Shown piece after piece: positions 1 to 11,900 of a stretch of DNA of 64,000 nucleotides. The stretch lies in the NCBI GenBank assembly GCA_037833965.1, contig AP031357.1, forward strand, positions 19,116,001-19,180,000, written 5' to 3'. Numbering within the stretch: the first letter of the stretch is position 1; each line of letters begins with the position of its first letter. Under the pieces are notes generated by a model. The model ran no database searches. It was not told where the DNA came from and saw only the letters and a program-made list of their open reading frames with translations. This stretch comes from Marchantia polymorpha subsp. ruderalis. Taxonomy: Eukaryota > Streptophyta > Marchantiopsida > Marchantiales > Marchantiaceae. The translations under genes were made by a program, and so were the position numbers.

Positions 1-1
1 A

Positions 2-3000
2 ACAGTTGGTCAGCTGATTGCCTTGAATCCAGCCATTCGGAAGGAGTTAAGAGGAGGTCTTAGCTCCACAAGGACCAAGAAGCGGAAATCTAAAGGGAAG
101 GCTCACATGACCAATGTGGGAGTTGGTGTGGTGGATGCGGCTGCTTCGGAGGTATGTACACATGCTTCAAAGATCGAAGTGAGGATCAATGGACATGATG
201 TATCAGATGTGTTGGTTGATGGTGAATCGGCTGTGAATGCCATGTCTGAGAGGTTGATGCAGAAGTTGGGTATGCAACCTTCTAGACCTTCTAGCATAAT
301 TGTTGGTATGGCCAACAAACAGAAGGTAAGACCACTGGGGGTGGTAGACAAAGTTGTGGTTAGTGTGAGGGGAGTGCAAACTTTGCTTTCCTTCCAAATT
401 CTCAAGGAAGCTAGCTACAACTTGCTGTTGGGACGTCCTTGGTTGAAGGCGGTAAGGACTACGGACCGATGGCACAAGGGCTATTTGAGGATAGGCCCAA
501 AGAACCATCGAGTTAAGGTTCCTTTGACGAGAGGAGGGGAATCCACCACTGACTCAGATAGACCAACTGACGAGTATTGGGAATCTGAGAGTGAAGAGAG
601 TGGTAGCTTTTCAGAAGTTGACACAGACATCTCAACTTCTGATCAAGAAACATCATCGGAGTACTCTTCTGATGATAATGTTCAAGTACAAGTCATTGCT
701 GCCATGGAGTTGTTGCCTAGACCTGGAGTGAAGAAAGATCCTGACAAAGTGGAGATGAGCGAAGAGGAGGTGTGTCGACGACTGTCCACTCTCAGGTTTG
801 GTCCCAAGGTTACCAAGGAGGAAAAGGCAAAGTTTCTGGATATATTTCGCAAATATATTCATGTTTTTGCCTTTAGTTACAAGGATCTTAAGCATGTGAC
901 GTTGGAGACTCATCGCATCGAGTTGGAGGAGAAAGCTCGTCCTATTCGGCAAAAGCAACGCCGAATAAATCCACCTACGGCTCTTGTGGTGAAGGAGGAG
1001 ATCGACAAGCTCAAGGAGGCTGGCTTCATCTACGAGGTAGAAAATTCTGAATGGATGTCTCCAATTGTGATAGTGAAGAAAAAGAATGGTAAGCTACGAG
1101 TGTGCGTAGATTACAAAAAGTTGAATGCTGTCACAAAGAAAGACTACTATCCCTTGCCTTTCATAGATGAGATTCTAGAGGAGGTTGCTGGCCATGAGTG
1201 GTATAGTTTTGGAGATGGTTATAGTGGCTATAACCAAATCCAAATTGCCTTAGAAGACCAACTCAAAACAACTTTTACCACTCCATGGGGAACCTTCGCT
1301 TTTAGAGTGATGCCGTTTGGTCTATGTAATGCTCCTGCCACTTTTCAAAGGTTCATGAATAGAGTATTTGAACCTTTCATTGGAAAGTTTGTAAGGGATT
1401 TCATAGATGATTTTTGCGTTTACGGGAGGAAAGCGGATCATTTCGATCATTTGATCAAAATACTTCAACGGCTGGAGGAAGCTAAGGCTTCACTCAATCC
1501 AGAAAAATGCATTTTTGGATGTGAGGAAGGCCTATTGTTGGGGCATATCATCTCCAAGAATGGTATAGCGGTGGATCCAGAGAAGGTGACACGGATCATG
1601 GAGTTACCTTTTCCGGCGACTTTAACCAAGTTGAGGCAATTCCTTGGTATGGTGGGGTACTATCGACGGTTCATCTTGTCCTTCTCCAACAAAGCTCATG
1701 CCTTGACGAATTACATGAAGAAGGGAGTGGAGTACGAACTCATTTTCAAGGATGAAGCTGCAAAGACGGCGTTCGAAGTTCTCAAGAAGGCGTTGGTGAC
1801 GGCTCCAATTTTGGCAAAACCGGATTGGGGTAAACCTTTCATTCTCTACACAGATGCATCAAATATTGCTGTAGGATGCACCTTGAGTCAATTAGATGAT
1901 GAAAAGCATGATCATCCAATTGCCTATGCTAGTAGACAAATGGTTCAAGCGGAGAAGAACTACTCAGTGACAGAGAGGGAGGCCTTAGCTGTAATCTTCT
2001 CACTTAAGAAGTTTCGACATTATTTGTTGGGTGGGAGATTCACTATAGTGACTGATCATAAGGCTTTGAAATACATTTTCAACAAGCCTAATGCTCAAGG
2101 GAGGATAGCTAGATGGAAGTTACTACTAGCAGAGTTTGATTATACCATTGAGGATAGACCTGGAAAGAAGCATGCTAATGCGGATTTGATGTCAAGAGCA
2201 TATGATGATGGAGGAGATCAGTCAGTAGATGACACCTTTCCGGATGAGGACTTGCTAGTCATGGACACGGTGACAACAGTACCGGAGGAGTACAAGGAAA
2301 TTTGGGATTTCATCTCTAGAGGAGAGTTTCCTCAAGGAATGCATCAAAGGGAGAAAAATGCATTAGTGAAGAGATGTCAACCTTATATGATCATGGAGAA
2401 GGTACTTTTTCATCAAGGAGCTGACGGACTTCTACGAAGGGCGGTTGGGAGAGGAGAGGCATTACAACTCATGAAGGAGTTTCATGATGGTGCAGTATCT
2501 GGAGGACATTTTGCGGGGAAGGTAACTGCCTTCAAAATTCTTGATGCTGGTTATCATTGGAAGGGTATTTTTAAGGATTGTGTGGAATATTGCAAAAGTT
2601 GTGATGTGTGTCAAGCTTTTGCTAAAAAGTCCATGAAAACCCCTCCTATGATTTCTGTACCAGTGTTAGGTCCTTTTGAAAAGTGGGGAATAGATTTTGT
2701 AGGTCCTTTGAATCTTACTCCTCGAGGGAATAAGTTCATTGTGATAGCTACAGATTATCTTACAAAGTGGGTAGAGGCAAGACCACTTAAATCTACTAAT
2801 GAGAAGGAGGTTGGTAGATTTTTGTATGAGAGAATCATTACTCGATTTGGTTGTCCATTGGAGTTAGTATCAGATAGAGGAGGAGAATTTGTGGGAAGTA
2901 TGATTCAAGCCATGTTGGAGCACTTTTCCATCAAGGCTCGAGTGACCACTTCCTACAAACCTAACGCTAACGGGTTGGCGGAGCGGACCAACTACACTTT

Positions 3001-3580
3001 GTGTATGATGTTGGCCAAGGATGCAGACATGGACGGGAGTAAACACAATTGGGACAAGAGGCTCCATGCGATCTTATGGGAGTATCGCACAACATGGAAG
3101 ACATCTACTGGATACTCACCTTTTCGGATGGTGTATGGAGTTGAGTCAAAACTTCCCATACAGTTTGACTTGACAACATTCACAACAATTCAGCAGAAGA
3201 TGAAGAAAGCGAATGGAGTGGAAGCTGTCAAGTCTCGCCAGCAACAGCTGATGGAGTTGGAGGAAGCTCGAGCTTTGGCCATGGTACGAGTGGAGCGTGC
3301 TCAACAGTTGCAGAAGAAGTATCACGACAAACAAAGTGGAAACCAGAACTTGAAGCCGTTCAAGGAAGGTGATTGGATGATGCTCTTTGATGCAATTAGA
3401 TACAAGAGAGCTAGGAAAAAGTTTCTTCCTAAGTATTTTGAACCTTTCATAGTTGAGAAGGTGTGGGGAAATTTCACTTATGACATCAAGGAGTTAGAAG
3501 GACGTCACTTCGATCGAGTCAACCACGACAAGTTGAAGTTATTCCATCGAAGATCAGATTCTTTCACTCCGAGGGCGTAG
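2..3580 (+). CDS. Ty3/gypsy family A pol polyprotein (5' end outside window)
   Basis: Retrotransposon polyprotein, uninterrupted and open from the window edge, so the true start and gag lie upstream. Residues below count from the TTG at 23. Order: retropepsin-like domain near 54-75, with LVDGES at the usual D-T/S/G-G catalytic site; reverse transcriptase about 300-480, with VCVDYKKLN, MPFGLCNAPATFQRFM and FIDDF in place of YxDD; RNase H from about 605 (YTDAS, TDHKALKY); integrase with an HHCC zinc finger at about 813-865 (ending CKSCDVC) and a DDE core (WGIDFVGP, VSDRGGEF, NGLAERTN). It ends shortly after a GPF-type module and has no chromodomain. The domain order PR-RT-RH-IN defines Ty3/gypsy. 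The DGES and FIDD variants resemble non-chromovirus plant lineages (Athila/Tat-like), which is my inference. The frame is intact, unlike its relative at 30.7-33.5 kb. Confidence 0.93.
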   Translation, partial: TVGQLIALNPAIRKELRGGLSSTRTKKRKSKGKAHMTNVGVGVVDAAASEVCTHASKIEVRINGHDVSDVLVDGESAVNAMSERLMQKLGMQPSRPSSIIVGMANKQKVRPLGVVDKVVVSVRGVQTLLSFQILKEASYNLLLGRPWLKAVRTTDRWHKGYLRIGPKNHRVKVPLTRGGESTTDSDRPTDEYWESESEESGSFSEVDTDISTSDQETSSEYSSDDNVQVQVIAAMELLPRPGVKKDPDKVEMSEEEVCRRLSTLRFGPKVTKEEKAKFLDIFRKYIHVFAFSYKDLKHVTLETHRIELEEKARPIRQKQRRINPPTALVVKEEIDKLKEAGFIYEVENSEWMSPIVIVKKKNGKLRVCVDYKKLNAVTKKDYYPLPFIDEILEEVAGHEWYSFGDGYSGYNQIQIALEDQLKTTFTTPWGTFAFRVMPFGLCNAPATFQRFMNRVFEPFIGKFVRDFIDDFCVYGRKADHFDHLIKILQRLEEAKASLNPEKCIFGCEEGLLLGHIISKNGIAVDPEKVTRIMELPFPATLTKLRQFLGMVGYYRRFILSFSNKAHALTNYMKKGVEYELIFKDEAAKTAFEVLKKALVTAPILAKPDWGKPFILYTDASNIAVGCTLSQLDDEKHDHPIAYASRQMVQAEKNYSVTEREALAVIFSLKKFRHYLLGGRFTIVTDHKALKYIFNKPNAQGRIARWKLLLAEFDYTIEDRPGKKHANADLMSRAYDDGGDQSVDDTFPDEDLLVMDTVTTVPEEYKEIWDFISRGEFPQGMHQREKNALVKRCQPYMIMEKVLFHQGADGLLRRAVGRGEALQLMKEFHDGAVSGGHFAGKVTAFKILDAGYHWKGIFKDCVEYCKSCDVCQAFAKKSMKTPPMISVPVLGPFEKWGIDFVGPLNLTPRGNKFIVIATDYLTKWVEARPLKSTNEKEVGRFLYERIITRFGCPLELVSDRGGEFVGSMIQAMLEHFSIKARVTTSYKPNANGLAERTNYTLCMMLAKDADMDGSKHNWDKRLHAILWEYRTTWKTSTGYSPFRMVYGVESKLPIQFDLTTFTTIQQKMKKANGVEAVKSRQQQLMELEEARALAMVRVERAQQLQKKYHDKQSGNQNLKPFKEGDWMMLFDAIRYKRARKKFLPKYFEPFIVEKVWGNFTYDIKELEGRHFDRVNHDKLKLFHRRSDSFTPRA

Positions 3581-3603
3581 TGAAATCTTAGTCCAGGGGT
3601 AAA

Positions 3604-4462
3604 TGTAAGACCGGGTGTTGCACATATGTACTAAGTCTTAGAAGTGGTCAAGGGAATAAAGATGATTAGCCAAGGCATAGCTAAGACTAGCTAGTTATGA
3701 CTAAACTAGTTAGTTACAACTAAGTTTATCTAGTCATGACTAAGTTTAGCTACAATGTCTATAGTTGGCGGAATAATTAGCGGAATTCTAGAAGAATGGA
3801 GTGAGCACTTCTATTTTGTCTTTTACAAGGAGTGAGCACTTCTATTTTGTCTTATACAAAAGTTCTAGATTCCAAGGGATTAGATATTTGACTAGAAGCT
3901 TGAATTTGATTGGTTTGACTAAATGTATGAAAGATGATTGGCTAGACTAAGTCTAATGTTGACTTAGTGGCTAGGAAGCTTGTAGAAGTTTAAAAGCTTC
4001 CAATGGCATGTCGCCACCTCAACCTTGGATTCCGGAAGCTTCTAGAAGGTTTAGGTAGGCCAATGGCATGTTGCCACGTAGAGAAGGTTAGTCAAACTTA
4101 CCTAGGTAAAAGTAAGTTAGGAGAAATTACCACATGTTACTATGGTAATTTCTCAAGTAGTATAAATAGAGAGGTAGAGTAGCACCTCTCAAGCAAGTTT
4201 GGAGAGTCATGTGTGAGGACTTGTTTCAGTAATGAAGGAGTGAAGTTTTTGAGTATCTTGGAGTATCGACGTGTGTTTGAGTTTATGTGAAGAGGGCGAT
4301 GTGAGGAGAGTTTGTGTGTGAGTTGGAGTGATACATGAGAGTGTGTGAGAGAAGGTGTTTGGGACAAGAGTGAGAGTATGAATCCTAGTCTTCTAGAACC
4401 ATGATGCGTTACCACAAAGCCATCAGAGGTAAACCTCAGTGAGAGTCAGCCCGGAGGTTGCA
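3604..4462 (+). repeat. 3' LTR of family A element
   Basis: Starts TGTAAGACC just after a purine-rich tract (aggggtaaa) and ends GGAGGTTGCA, giving TG...CA ends and 859 bp. It follows the pol stop by 23 bp. A TATA box (tataaata, 4161-4168) should drive transcription. U3 carries a 31-bp tandem duplication (3798-3828 and 3829-3859, one mismatch by eye) that is single in the related LTR at 33495-34286. The boundaries were set by comparison with that copy and with the fragment at 58494-58625. The 5' LTR is outside the window, so LTR divergence cannot be judged. Confidence 0.85.
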
Positions 4463-4933
4463 GTACGTATTCAGCAATTTATAATCCATGATCCCAATAC
4501 AAGATAGTCCAGAATATACTAGGAAATATAGAAAATGTAGAAGTAAGTTGTGGCTTAAAAATGGGAAGGTAAGCTGATCCGACATTCATTACTACGATTA
4601 AGAATAACTTAATACATTTGCATGGAATGTGCAATGCAAAAATATGACCAAAAAGCTTGTGCCAAAAGACAAGACAGTTGTTAAGTGATAAGTTGAAGAA
4701 CATTCTAAAATGTTAATGTCAATGGGTACCCATACCCATAGCACAATGGATGAGTATGGACTTAAACGCATGGGTGATTATGAGGGACCCAAGCTTTAAG
4801 ACAATTGAGTTAGAAGATTGTAGGGCGACTCGTTTTATAGTAGTCACTAGTGATAACTCTTGGATTGCACCACGCTAAGAATTATTAATAGCTAATCCGC
4901 ACATTGTATTGATTAGCTATTAATTGTCATGAG

Positions 4934-5008
4934 CTTTCTTCTTCTACTTTTCTTACTTTGTGCTTTTCTTCTTCTACTTTTCTTACTTTGTGCTTTTCTT
5001 ATTTTGTG
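4934..5008. repeat. 30-bp tandem repeat, about 2.5 copies
   Basis: A pyrimidine-rich unit (tttcttcttctacttttctt followed by actttgtgct) is repeated head to tail, the last copy partial. It is a local slippage-type repeat in the left part of the hAT region. Confidence 0.8.
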
Positions 5009-5109
5009 CTGAGTAGTTATTAATTTGATTTCAATGTGGCACATTGTGATGGTGATGAGCTATTAATAGCCTAGCGCAATCTAAGTTGGCATTATACTGG
5101 AGACATAAA

Positions 5110-5360
5110 ACCTAAAAAACATAGTGACACACTCACACTAGCCACCAACACAAGACACCAGTGTATAACGTGATTCACCCTCAAGAGGGTTACGTCTACC
5201 AGGAAATATCACTCTTGAGTATTACTCCAAGTCTGTAAAGAAGTACTGAATGTATAGATTAAAACCTAGGTATTTTAACCCAATCCAGGCGACCGTTCAA
5301 GCTGCATTTAGCTAAAACCTGAGTTTAATGCTTAACTACAGTTAACCTCAACATATCCTA
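5110..5360 (+). repeat. Single arm of fold-back family
   Basis: Similar to the left arm at 35460-35783 and, in reverse complement, to the right arm at 36128-36307. Shared landmarks are aacatagtgac, taacgtgattcaccctc, ccaggcgaccgt, catttagctaaaacc and aacctcaaca. Only one arm is present here, so this is a truncated copy. No coding capacity was seen. Confidence 0.65.
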
Positions 5361-5684
5361 GAGGGTCTAGGAAATAGTATTTGGATGAAAGTAAAGATTT
5401 TGTAAAGTAAAGCAGCTACGAGCAGATGCAGGCCACGACGTAACCGCAACAAATTGAACATGATCTAAAGAACAATGGGAGTATACGTGATTCACAAGCA
5501 GGTGAGCAAGAAGTGAGATGTTTGGGAAGCGTTTGACACAGTCCACGATCGCAGCAATGTAAATCTAGATTTTGTTGCTTCCAAGTACTGCAACAAAGTT
5601 TATAATTTCTAAACCAGCATATGTACGGCTAAGATCTCAAAGCACAAATGTCTTGTTCTCGCCTCCGAGGCAATCGCTACGAAG

Positions 5685-7356
5685 GTGTTTTTCAAGATGC
5701 TCATCGTTACAAAGCAAGAAAAAGATACGATGACGGCAGCAGAGATCAACTACTACTCGACCAACAGACATCTATTCGAATCTCTTAGCGGGTTGGACCT
5801 CAAGGCGCTTGACATCGGATCAAGTAGTACTGACCGGATTACAATCAACAAGTTGTTTACCAACCTGACGACGATTAGCCGTAACGTCAATTCACATGCT
5901 TTGAACGGCCGCGAGAAGCTCACCCTTGTTCTCGAGAAGCACTTGGATTCGGACTTGAACGTGATATGTAGTCTCGACTTGTGTACAAACTCAGTCAAGA
6001 AGAAATTGTACATGTTCATCATCATTCATTATATCAATGAGATGTTCAATCTATACCCGGCACGTTGCACATAAAGCGTGGTGAGAAAGCTAGTCACACG
6101 GCAAAGATGGTATTGAAGGAGGTCTAGTTGTGTTCAAGATAATGACGAAGATGTAGCAACAAATCATCATGATCTTGAATAGCGGTTTGAACTCTTGTGA
6201 CGTTCATAGCATCCCGTCCGCTTTTTATTGGCTTGTGTGTCTCGATCACAAGTTGGCGATCGTGTTAACGATTGTCATGAACAATGTGATCAAGATGAAG
6301 AATAGCATCAAGAGCAAACCGTTCTATCGGTACAAGGACGTATAGCAAATGATGCCGCTATGCATGTTGATCGATGCGTGCAAAAATCTGATCGAGTATT
6401 GCAAGCGTGCAAACTTGCAGAGTCAGCTTAGCAAGACGCTCAAGTTGGAAAACGTAACTCAATGAAACTCAGCTCCTCCGCTCCCTTCTAAGCATTGAGT
6501 AAATGTACGACGTGTTAGTGTTGCTCCTTCAAATGAAGGATAAGCTGAGCAAGCTCAATGACATTTTGCAGGTGCTACTCAAGGAACCAATTGCTTTTCT
6601 TTGCCCCTTCCAGCAGTCGACACTAGTGCTCGAGAAGTTTAAGCATCCGACTCTTCACAAGGTCGTGTGATGACATCATGTGATCTTGGTACACTTCCGG
6701 CTAGTCTTGAGCGATGTGGTGGATGAGGATGGCAACGTGACAACGGCCAAAGATCCGACTCGATCAACACAATCAAGTGCATCATGCTACCGCTCTTGTA
6801 TAGCAAGTTTGTCCTTCTTGATATCCACGTCATGGCGTTGTTGCTAGATCCGATCATGAAGTCATGTCTTGTCCGCCTTGATGTTGAGTGCAACCAAATT
6901 GAGTTGGCCAAGGATAAGCTCAAGGATGCAATGATCAAGTACGCGCACTTGGACATTTCGCCTGCACAATCACCGGTTAGAAAGAAGTCGCGCTTGTCGG
7001 TTTTGATGTACGATCAGATGCTCGAGTATGTCGATGAGTAAAACAACGTCCCTCCTGCTAAAGATCACGACGCTAACGCTGCACTCAACGCAAAAATCGA
7101 CAACGAGTACGATGGGTACATGAAGCACAATGTCATTGATGGAGTAACGAGTCAATGTGCTGATGGTGATGCTAGCAATGAGTTCCACGTTCTGTCATGG
7201 TGGAGGTGCAAGGACAAGGACGTGTTGCCGATACTGGAGCGAGTCATGCGGTCCATCCTGTGCATTCCGGCATCCAGCACCATGTCCGAGAACAACTTTT
7301 CGGACGACAAAAACATTCTAACCAAGAAGTACAATCGACTGAAGCCTGAACGGTAA
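5685..7356 (+). pseudogene. hAT transposase pseudogene
   Basis: Frames broken by several stops. The C-terminal piece (7192-7356) is a clear hATC dimerisation domain: it starts WWRCKD, then IPASSTMSENNFSDD and ILTKKYNRLKPER, matching the W-W...IPASS...SE..FS..G..LTKKRNRL pattern of Ac/hobo/Tam3 transposases. An upstream piece (6784-7041) has LLLDPIMKSCLVRL, like the conserved LDPR.K block. The first piece (5685-6074, 129 aa) has SLDLCTNSVKKKLYM-type sequence, expected near the catalytic core. In-frame stops near 6070, 6345 and 7040 make a working enzyme impossible. Confidence 0.8.
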
Positions 7357-7580
7357 ACAACATTATGTTACTACCCTCTACTCATGACATTTTCATGTAA
7401 TTGTTTACAATAAATCATTTTTAAAAAAAATATTTCAATTTATCTTAAGTAACTTTATTTTGGTGATGGACCGAGGGGTATAAGTTGGGTGGGTAATGTA
7501 TGTGGACAAGGTGATATGGGTGGGTCCAGGTCAGTTCAGGACTACGGGTAGGGTACAGTGCAGGACTGGGGTATCAATGC

Positions 7581-8908
7581 CATAGATTTCCCACTCCAAT
7601 TTTCACAATTCTTGCGTTGAGAATTGACTGTAGCTCGTTTTCGTCATTGAGGAGTATAATTAACACCTCGGGATATTCCTTTGGGTATCAATTGACATGG
7701 CTCTGGACCAATTGCTTCTAATACTATAGTAATACTTTCCACTTACCTTTCATTTCTCAAAATGGTTTGATTTCATTTTCTCTCTTTCGTTCCACATTTC
7801 AGGTTCGTGGATCTCGAACATGCAGTAGCCCCCTCTGCTGTCCACTAAATACCATACCCTACGTCAGTGGATATCTAGGCATCTAAAGACTTCATCAACT
7901 CTGTTCACTTGAAATTACAATCACGCGAACAAATCGGAGTCATTGTCAACCATAATGAATCAGTAATCCCTTACCGTGCTCGTGCGGATGATGAACAATA
8001 TCGAAGAGACTGTGCCAATATTCAGAAACTCTAAAGATTAATTGGCTGAGGGGAGTCAGCACTATTCAGACGATATAATCAGGAACATCGAGTTGTACTC
8101 AGTAGAAGGTATCTGAGGGTATTCAGGTTCCCATGCTTTCGTAGAGTTGAAATCTCGTATGCCTAGTTTCCGCTATTTCAGCCTTCTGTACTATACGTAA
8201 GGGAAGTGAACCATTTCCTAATTATCGTAAATGGTTCCATCTTTCCGATTTTATCACTTAAAAAACGGTATCTGATCCAATCCTGAAGCATTTCAGTAGA
8301 GTAGTCTGAGAAACGCAGGAAATACGACACGAGCCTGAGGTGTTTCTACATATTGAGTTGTTACTGAGTTTCATCTGCTGCCGAACCCAACAGACTCCGA
8401 TCAAAGCATGTAGTACGGTACAACACGAGTGCTCCACGTCTCTCGTTCCGGCATCCCACGATCTAAATTACGGCTTAAGAGAATTGACAAGGATGATATT
8501 GCACGAAAACAATCAACCTTGCGCTTATATTCAACACACCAATTACTTTCAGCTGGACCATCGGGTGCGCGGATCAGTTATATTCCGAGAAACAACCACT
8601 ATTCCCAAGGAAAATTGGTCGTACTTGCTGACAAGCATGAACAATTCGATAAAAGACATCCACGGCCAGAACAAGCATGGTGGGTATCAAGCAAGACAAC
8701 GGCATCTGCCACATACTCCTTCTGGGATATGCCTTTATTATTGCTCAGAAGTGACAAAAAATGCTAGGGAGAGACCTGACACAAGTATGTCAAGTATTGC
8801 ACTGGATTGCCACTCCACAATGAATGATTTTTTAAGGCCAGAGTACAGTAATTCACATAGTTCTAACCCCCGCACCTCCCTCTTCTACGTGTACTGGGAA
8901 ACCATGTT
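7581..8908. other. Intergenic, no gene seen
   Basis: Lies between the hAT relic and the stop codon of the ataxin-2-like gene. The part next to 8908 should hold that gene's 3' UTR. The 227-aa plus-strand frame that begins here lacks any family signature and runs into the antisense of the last ataxin exon. Confidence 0.5.
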
Positions 8909-11900
8909 CTACTGTTGTGCAAAACTCCCTGCTCCACCTTTCCCTCCCACCCTTATCCCATTGCCACCCCCAACACTGCCTCCACTCCCAGTTGGAGCCA
9001 CCATCCCTTGTGGAGATTGTTGAACCCCAGGCATTGATGTTGGGGCAAGCCCTCCAGGGGCTGGTTGTAGGGAGTTGTGTAGGTGGGATATCTGAGGTTG
9101 TGGGAGATGATGCTGGCCAGGTAAGTAAGGTGGTGCTCCACTGTAATGCATTTGGGGAATGCCTCCACCTGCATAGAAAATTGAAATGCAATTACAGTGG
9201 GTCCAAGCTGACTGTCTGCTTTTTGTCCGTAAAACATACTGAGAAATGCACATCGCTTGCATAAGCTGTGGATAATGGATGATGAAATTCACACTAACCA
9301 CGATGTTTTTGTTGTTGAGTTTGTTGAGAAGGTTGGGGAGGCAGTGGTCCTTGTGGAGGAGGAGGAACTGGCTGTCCCTGCATCATTCCCTGGGAGAAAG
9401 TCAATTGTATGTCATTAATCGCCTATCCAGATTAGAAAAAAAGCGTAGGAGTATGTGCGATAACACCAGCTTCAGCGAACGTCATATACTCAACAAGTTA
9501 ACCAGACGAGACACAAGTTCGCGGAGAGGATTACGTGAAAGACGAAACACAGTGGTCAACTGCCTCGGGGACTCAACACCTCTTTGAACCGGTAAAAGTT
9601 TTGCTATTACAAGTTCAGGCTCGAGCTACCACGCTAAGCTAATCTAGCTGTCTAAGTGAGCTACAAACAACCAACTTGACCAACACTAAGGCCTGCCAAA
9701 AATCTGCGTCACCTTATCAACCCTGAAACCCATATCTTCCTGTTTCAAGGAGAGAAGGTCCCGGTAATGATCTAAAGAAGCCAACCTGCGGATACTGTGG
9801 TATATACAAGAGTTGTCCAGAAGGATACAGCATCTGCTGGGGATACTGCACACAAACCACAGAGTATGGGATTAAGTCTCATGGATGTAGCGTAGTGCTA
9901 AGTACTTAGTAACAGGTGTAGTTGAGGTGTAATACAGACACAAAAACATCATTTTCGTATGGACTGGCCTGCAATTAAGTGAATGGATGACACTCACGTG
10001 TACAAAAAATCCAACCGCCAATCAGAGGACTGTGGTATGGGGCTATACAATATTTAAAATTTGGCATTGTTCCAAGGGACCACCAAGCACAAAAGAGGAA
10101 AATATAAATTGACAATAGGGTCTATAAACAAAGTTGGACACAATCACATGAAGAAGCTCAAACAAGCAACCTGACTTACGAGCTGGGCATTAGCGTGGAG
10201 GTAAGGTTGAGGTTGCATGGGATGCCCTTGCGGAGGATATCTCAGCTGTTGCTGTTGTCCATATGGGGGTCCGACTACCTGAAATTAAAAGTATCAGAAG
10301 GAGAGAAAGAAAAGTGGCAGGAAAATTTCAAGACTTCATCGTTCTGCATTGTGAGTAAATTGGTATCGGTGTACATAGACGTAAATGGCTTCAGAAAGTT
10401 AGACAAAGGATTTCTTTCACTATATGGACGTATCAAATGGTTCGTTCCTACAGACATATCTCATTCCTCTGGGCTTGTTCTCTGCATCTATCTTCTGATA
10501 TCACACATCATATTTTCCACATTCAATTACCTCAACGATAGTATTTATCAACATCTCCCAAACCAAACTATATCATTTTCGCTTGCCATAAGAAAAAAAT
10601 ACTGGCCTGTTGTTGCGAGTGCGGTGGCATCTTCATATTGGGTTGCCCAGGCAAGACAGGGGGACCCGTAGCACCTGGAACATAGCCACCAGGTGGTTGC
10701 ATGTACTGTGGAGAGCTTCCCACAGCAGCAGCAGCCATAGCGTTATTGTACTGAGTGTATTGAGAGGGCTGTCCAGGTTGCTGCATGTACTGTCCAACAT
10801 TCATGCCGACAGGCACACCTTGCATTGGTGTGACAGGTGGGAGGCCGGCATGCATGTACACAGGGCCCTGAATCATTGGTGACGCAGGCCTTGCCGTAAA
10901 ACTTGGTGTGAATGCCTTTGCATTAGGGTTCAGTTTGAACTCCTGCACAATCAAACATAAACGTCACAACACTGCCAACCCTAACAACTTTGTAGGTTCC
11001 CTTCATAATTACACGAACTTTTGACGCTGCACTTCTTGTGAGTTTTTCCCGACCTCGGGTGATACTTCAGATGCACCAAACAGTATGTTAATCCGCTATT
11101 GTCCGTCATTTAACAGTTGAGAAGATGTGAAAATTTGATTCTTTACACAGGAGTATTAGGCCAAATCACTATGCTCAAATGGCCATGTCCAGGTGAAGTG
11201 AGACGAATTACAACATATTTCTACTTAGCAAACTTGAATCAATCCTTAATACGAGCGCCGGGGATATGACGGAATAAGTAAAAGAGCACCACGGAATGTG
11301 AGTGAGAGACAACCAGAGACGAAGTAAACTAAATCATGAGGGAGTAGGTGAGTCAGTAGCAGCTCTCGAGTTACTAGCACGCACAGCTACCTCTCTCCAT
11401 TTTTCCAGTGACTAGGAATATTCACAAAGAAAGACGATGGATGGAAGCCTCAACAGTTGTCTAGTTAACACTCGACTGGATCAATCGATTGCATTGTATT
11501 TAAGAGTTAGACTCTATGAATTTTTTACTGTCTGGTCTAACTAACTAAAATTGAGCCCTCTACGTTTATACATCTAAGCTCCTTCAACTTCCCGTCTCAT
11601 TTGAAAGTTGACAAAACATTCGGCGCATCTTTCGTGTTCTCCACACAAGAATCCTCTCACTTTACCAAAATCTCTATGTATTCAGTAAAGGATAATTTAT
11701 CGCGAGGTTTATCACGACCTTAAGTTGCGATTCTCTCAATCTGGGTATCCACTATTGATACTCAAGATCAAGGTCTTCTTCAAATGTGCAACATTGTTTT
11801 CGGCAGTAACCCTTGAAGTAGCTCTTCCTCTTCTAATTTTGTGCCCTCTATACATACTTGAATTAACATAAGAAGGAAATGAATCGATGTGAGAGTACCT

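Larger units (their letters stand above)
4713..7580 (+). mobile_element. Decayed hAT (Ac-like) DNA transposon, ends approximate
   Basis: This region encloses a hAT transposase relic (5685-7356). The probable subterminal regions carry GGGTA/TACCC motifs: gggtacccataccc near 4720 on the left, and several gggt/ggta motifs at 7475-7575 on the right. Such motifs are typical of plant Ac-like elements. No clean terminal inverted repeat or 8-bp target duplication could be fixed, so both ends are estimates. A fragment of the fold-back family (5110-5360) lies inside the left part. The rest of 4463-5684 shows no gene. Confidence 0.45.

Noticed and set aside
5110-5360. LTR of a third retrotransposon family
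   Set aside because: The same sequence occurs in inverted orientation at 35.5 and 36.2 kb around a short spacer, which fits fold-back arms better than LTRs.
8340-9023. 227-aa plus-strand frame before the ataxin-2 stop
   Set aside because: No family signature. Its end is antisense to the real last exon (Pro-rich antisense), which gives a long open frame by chance.
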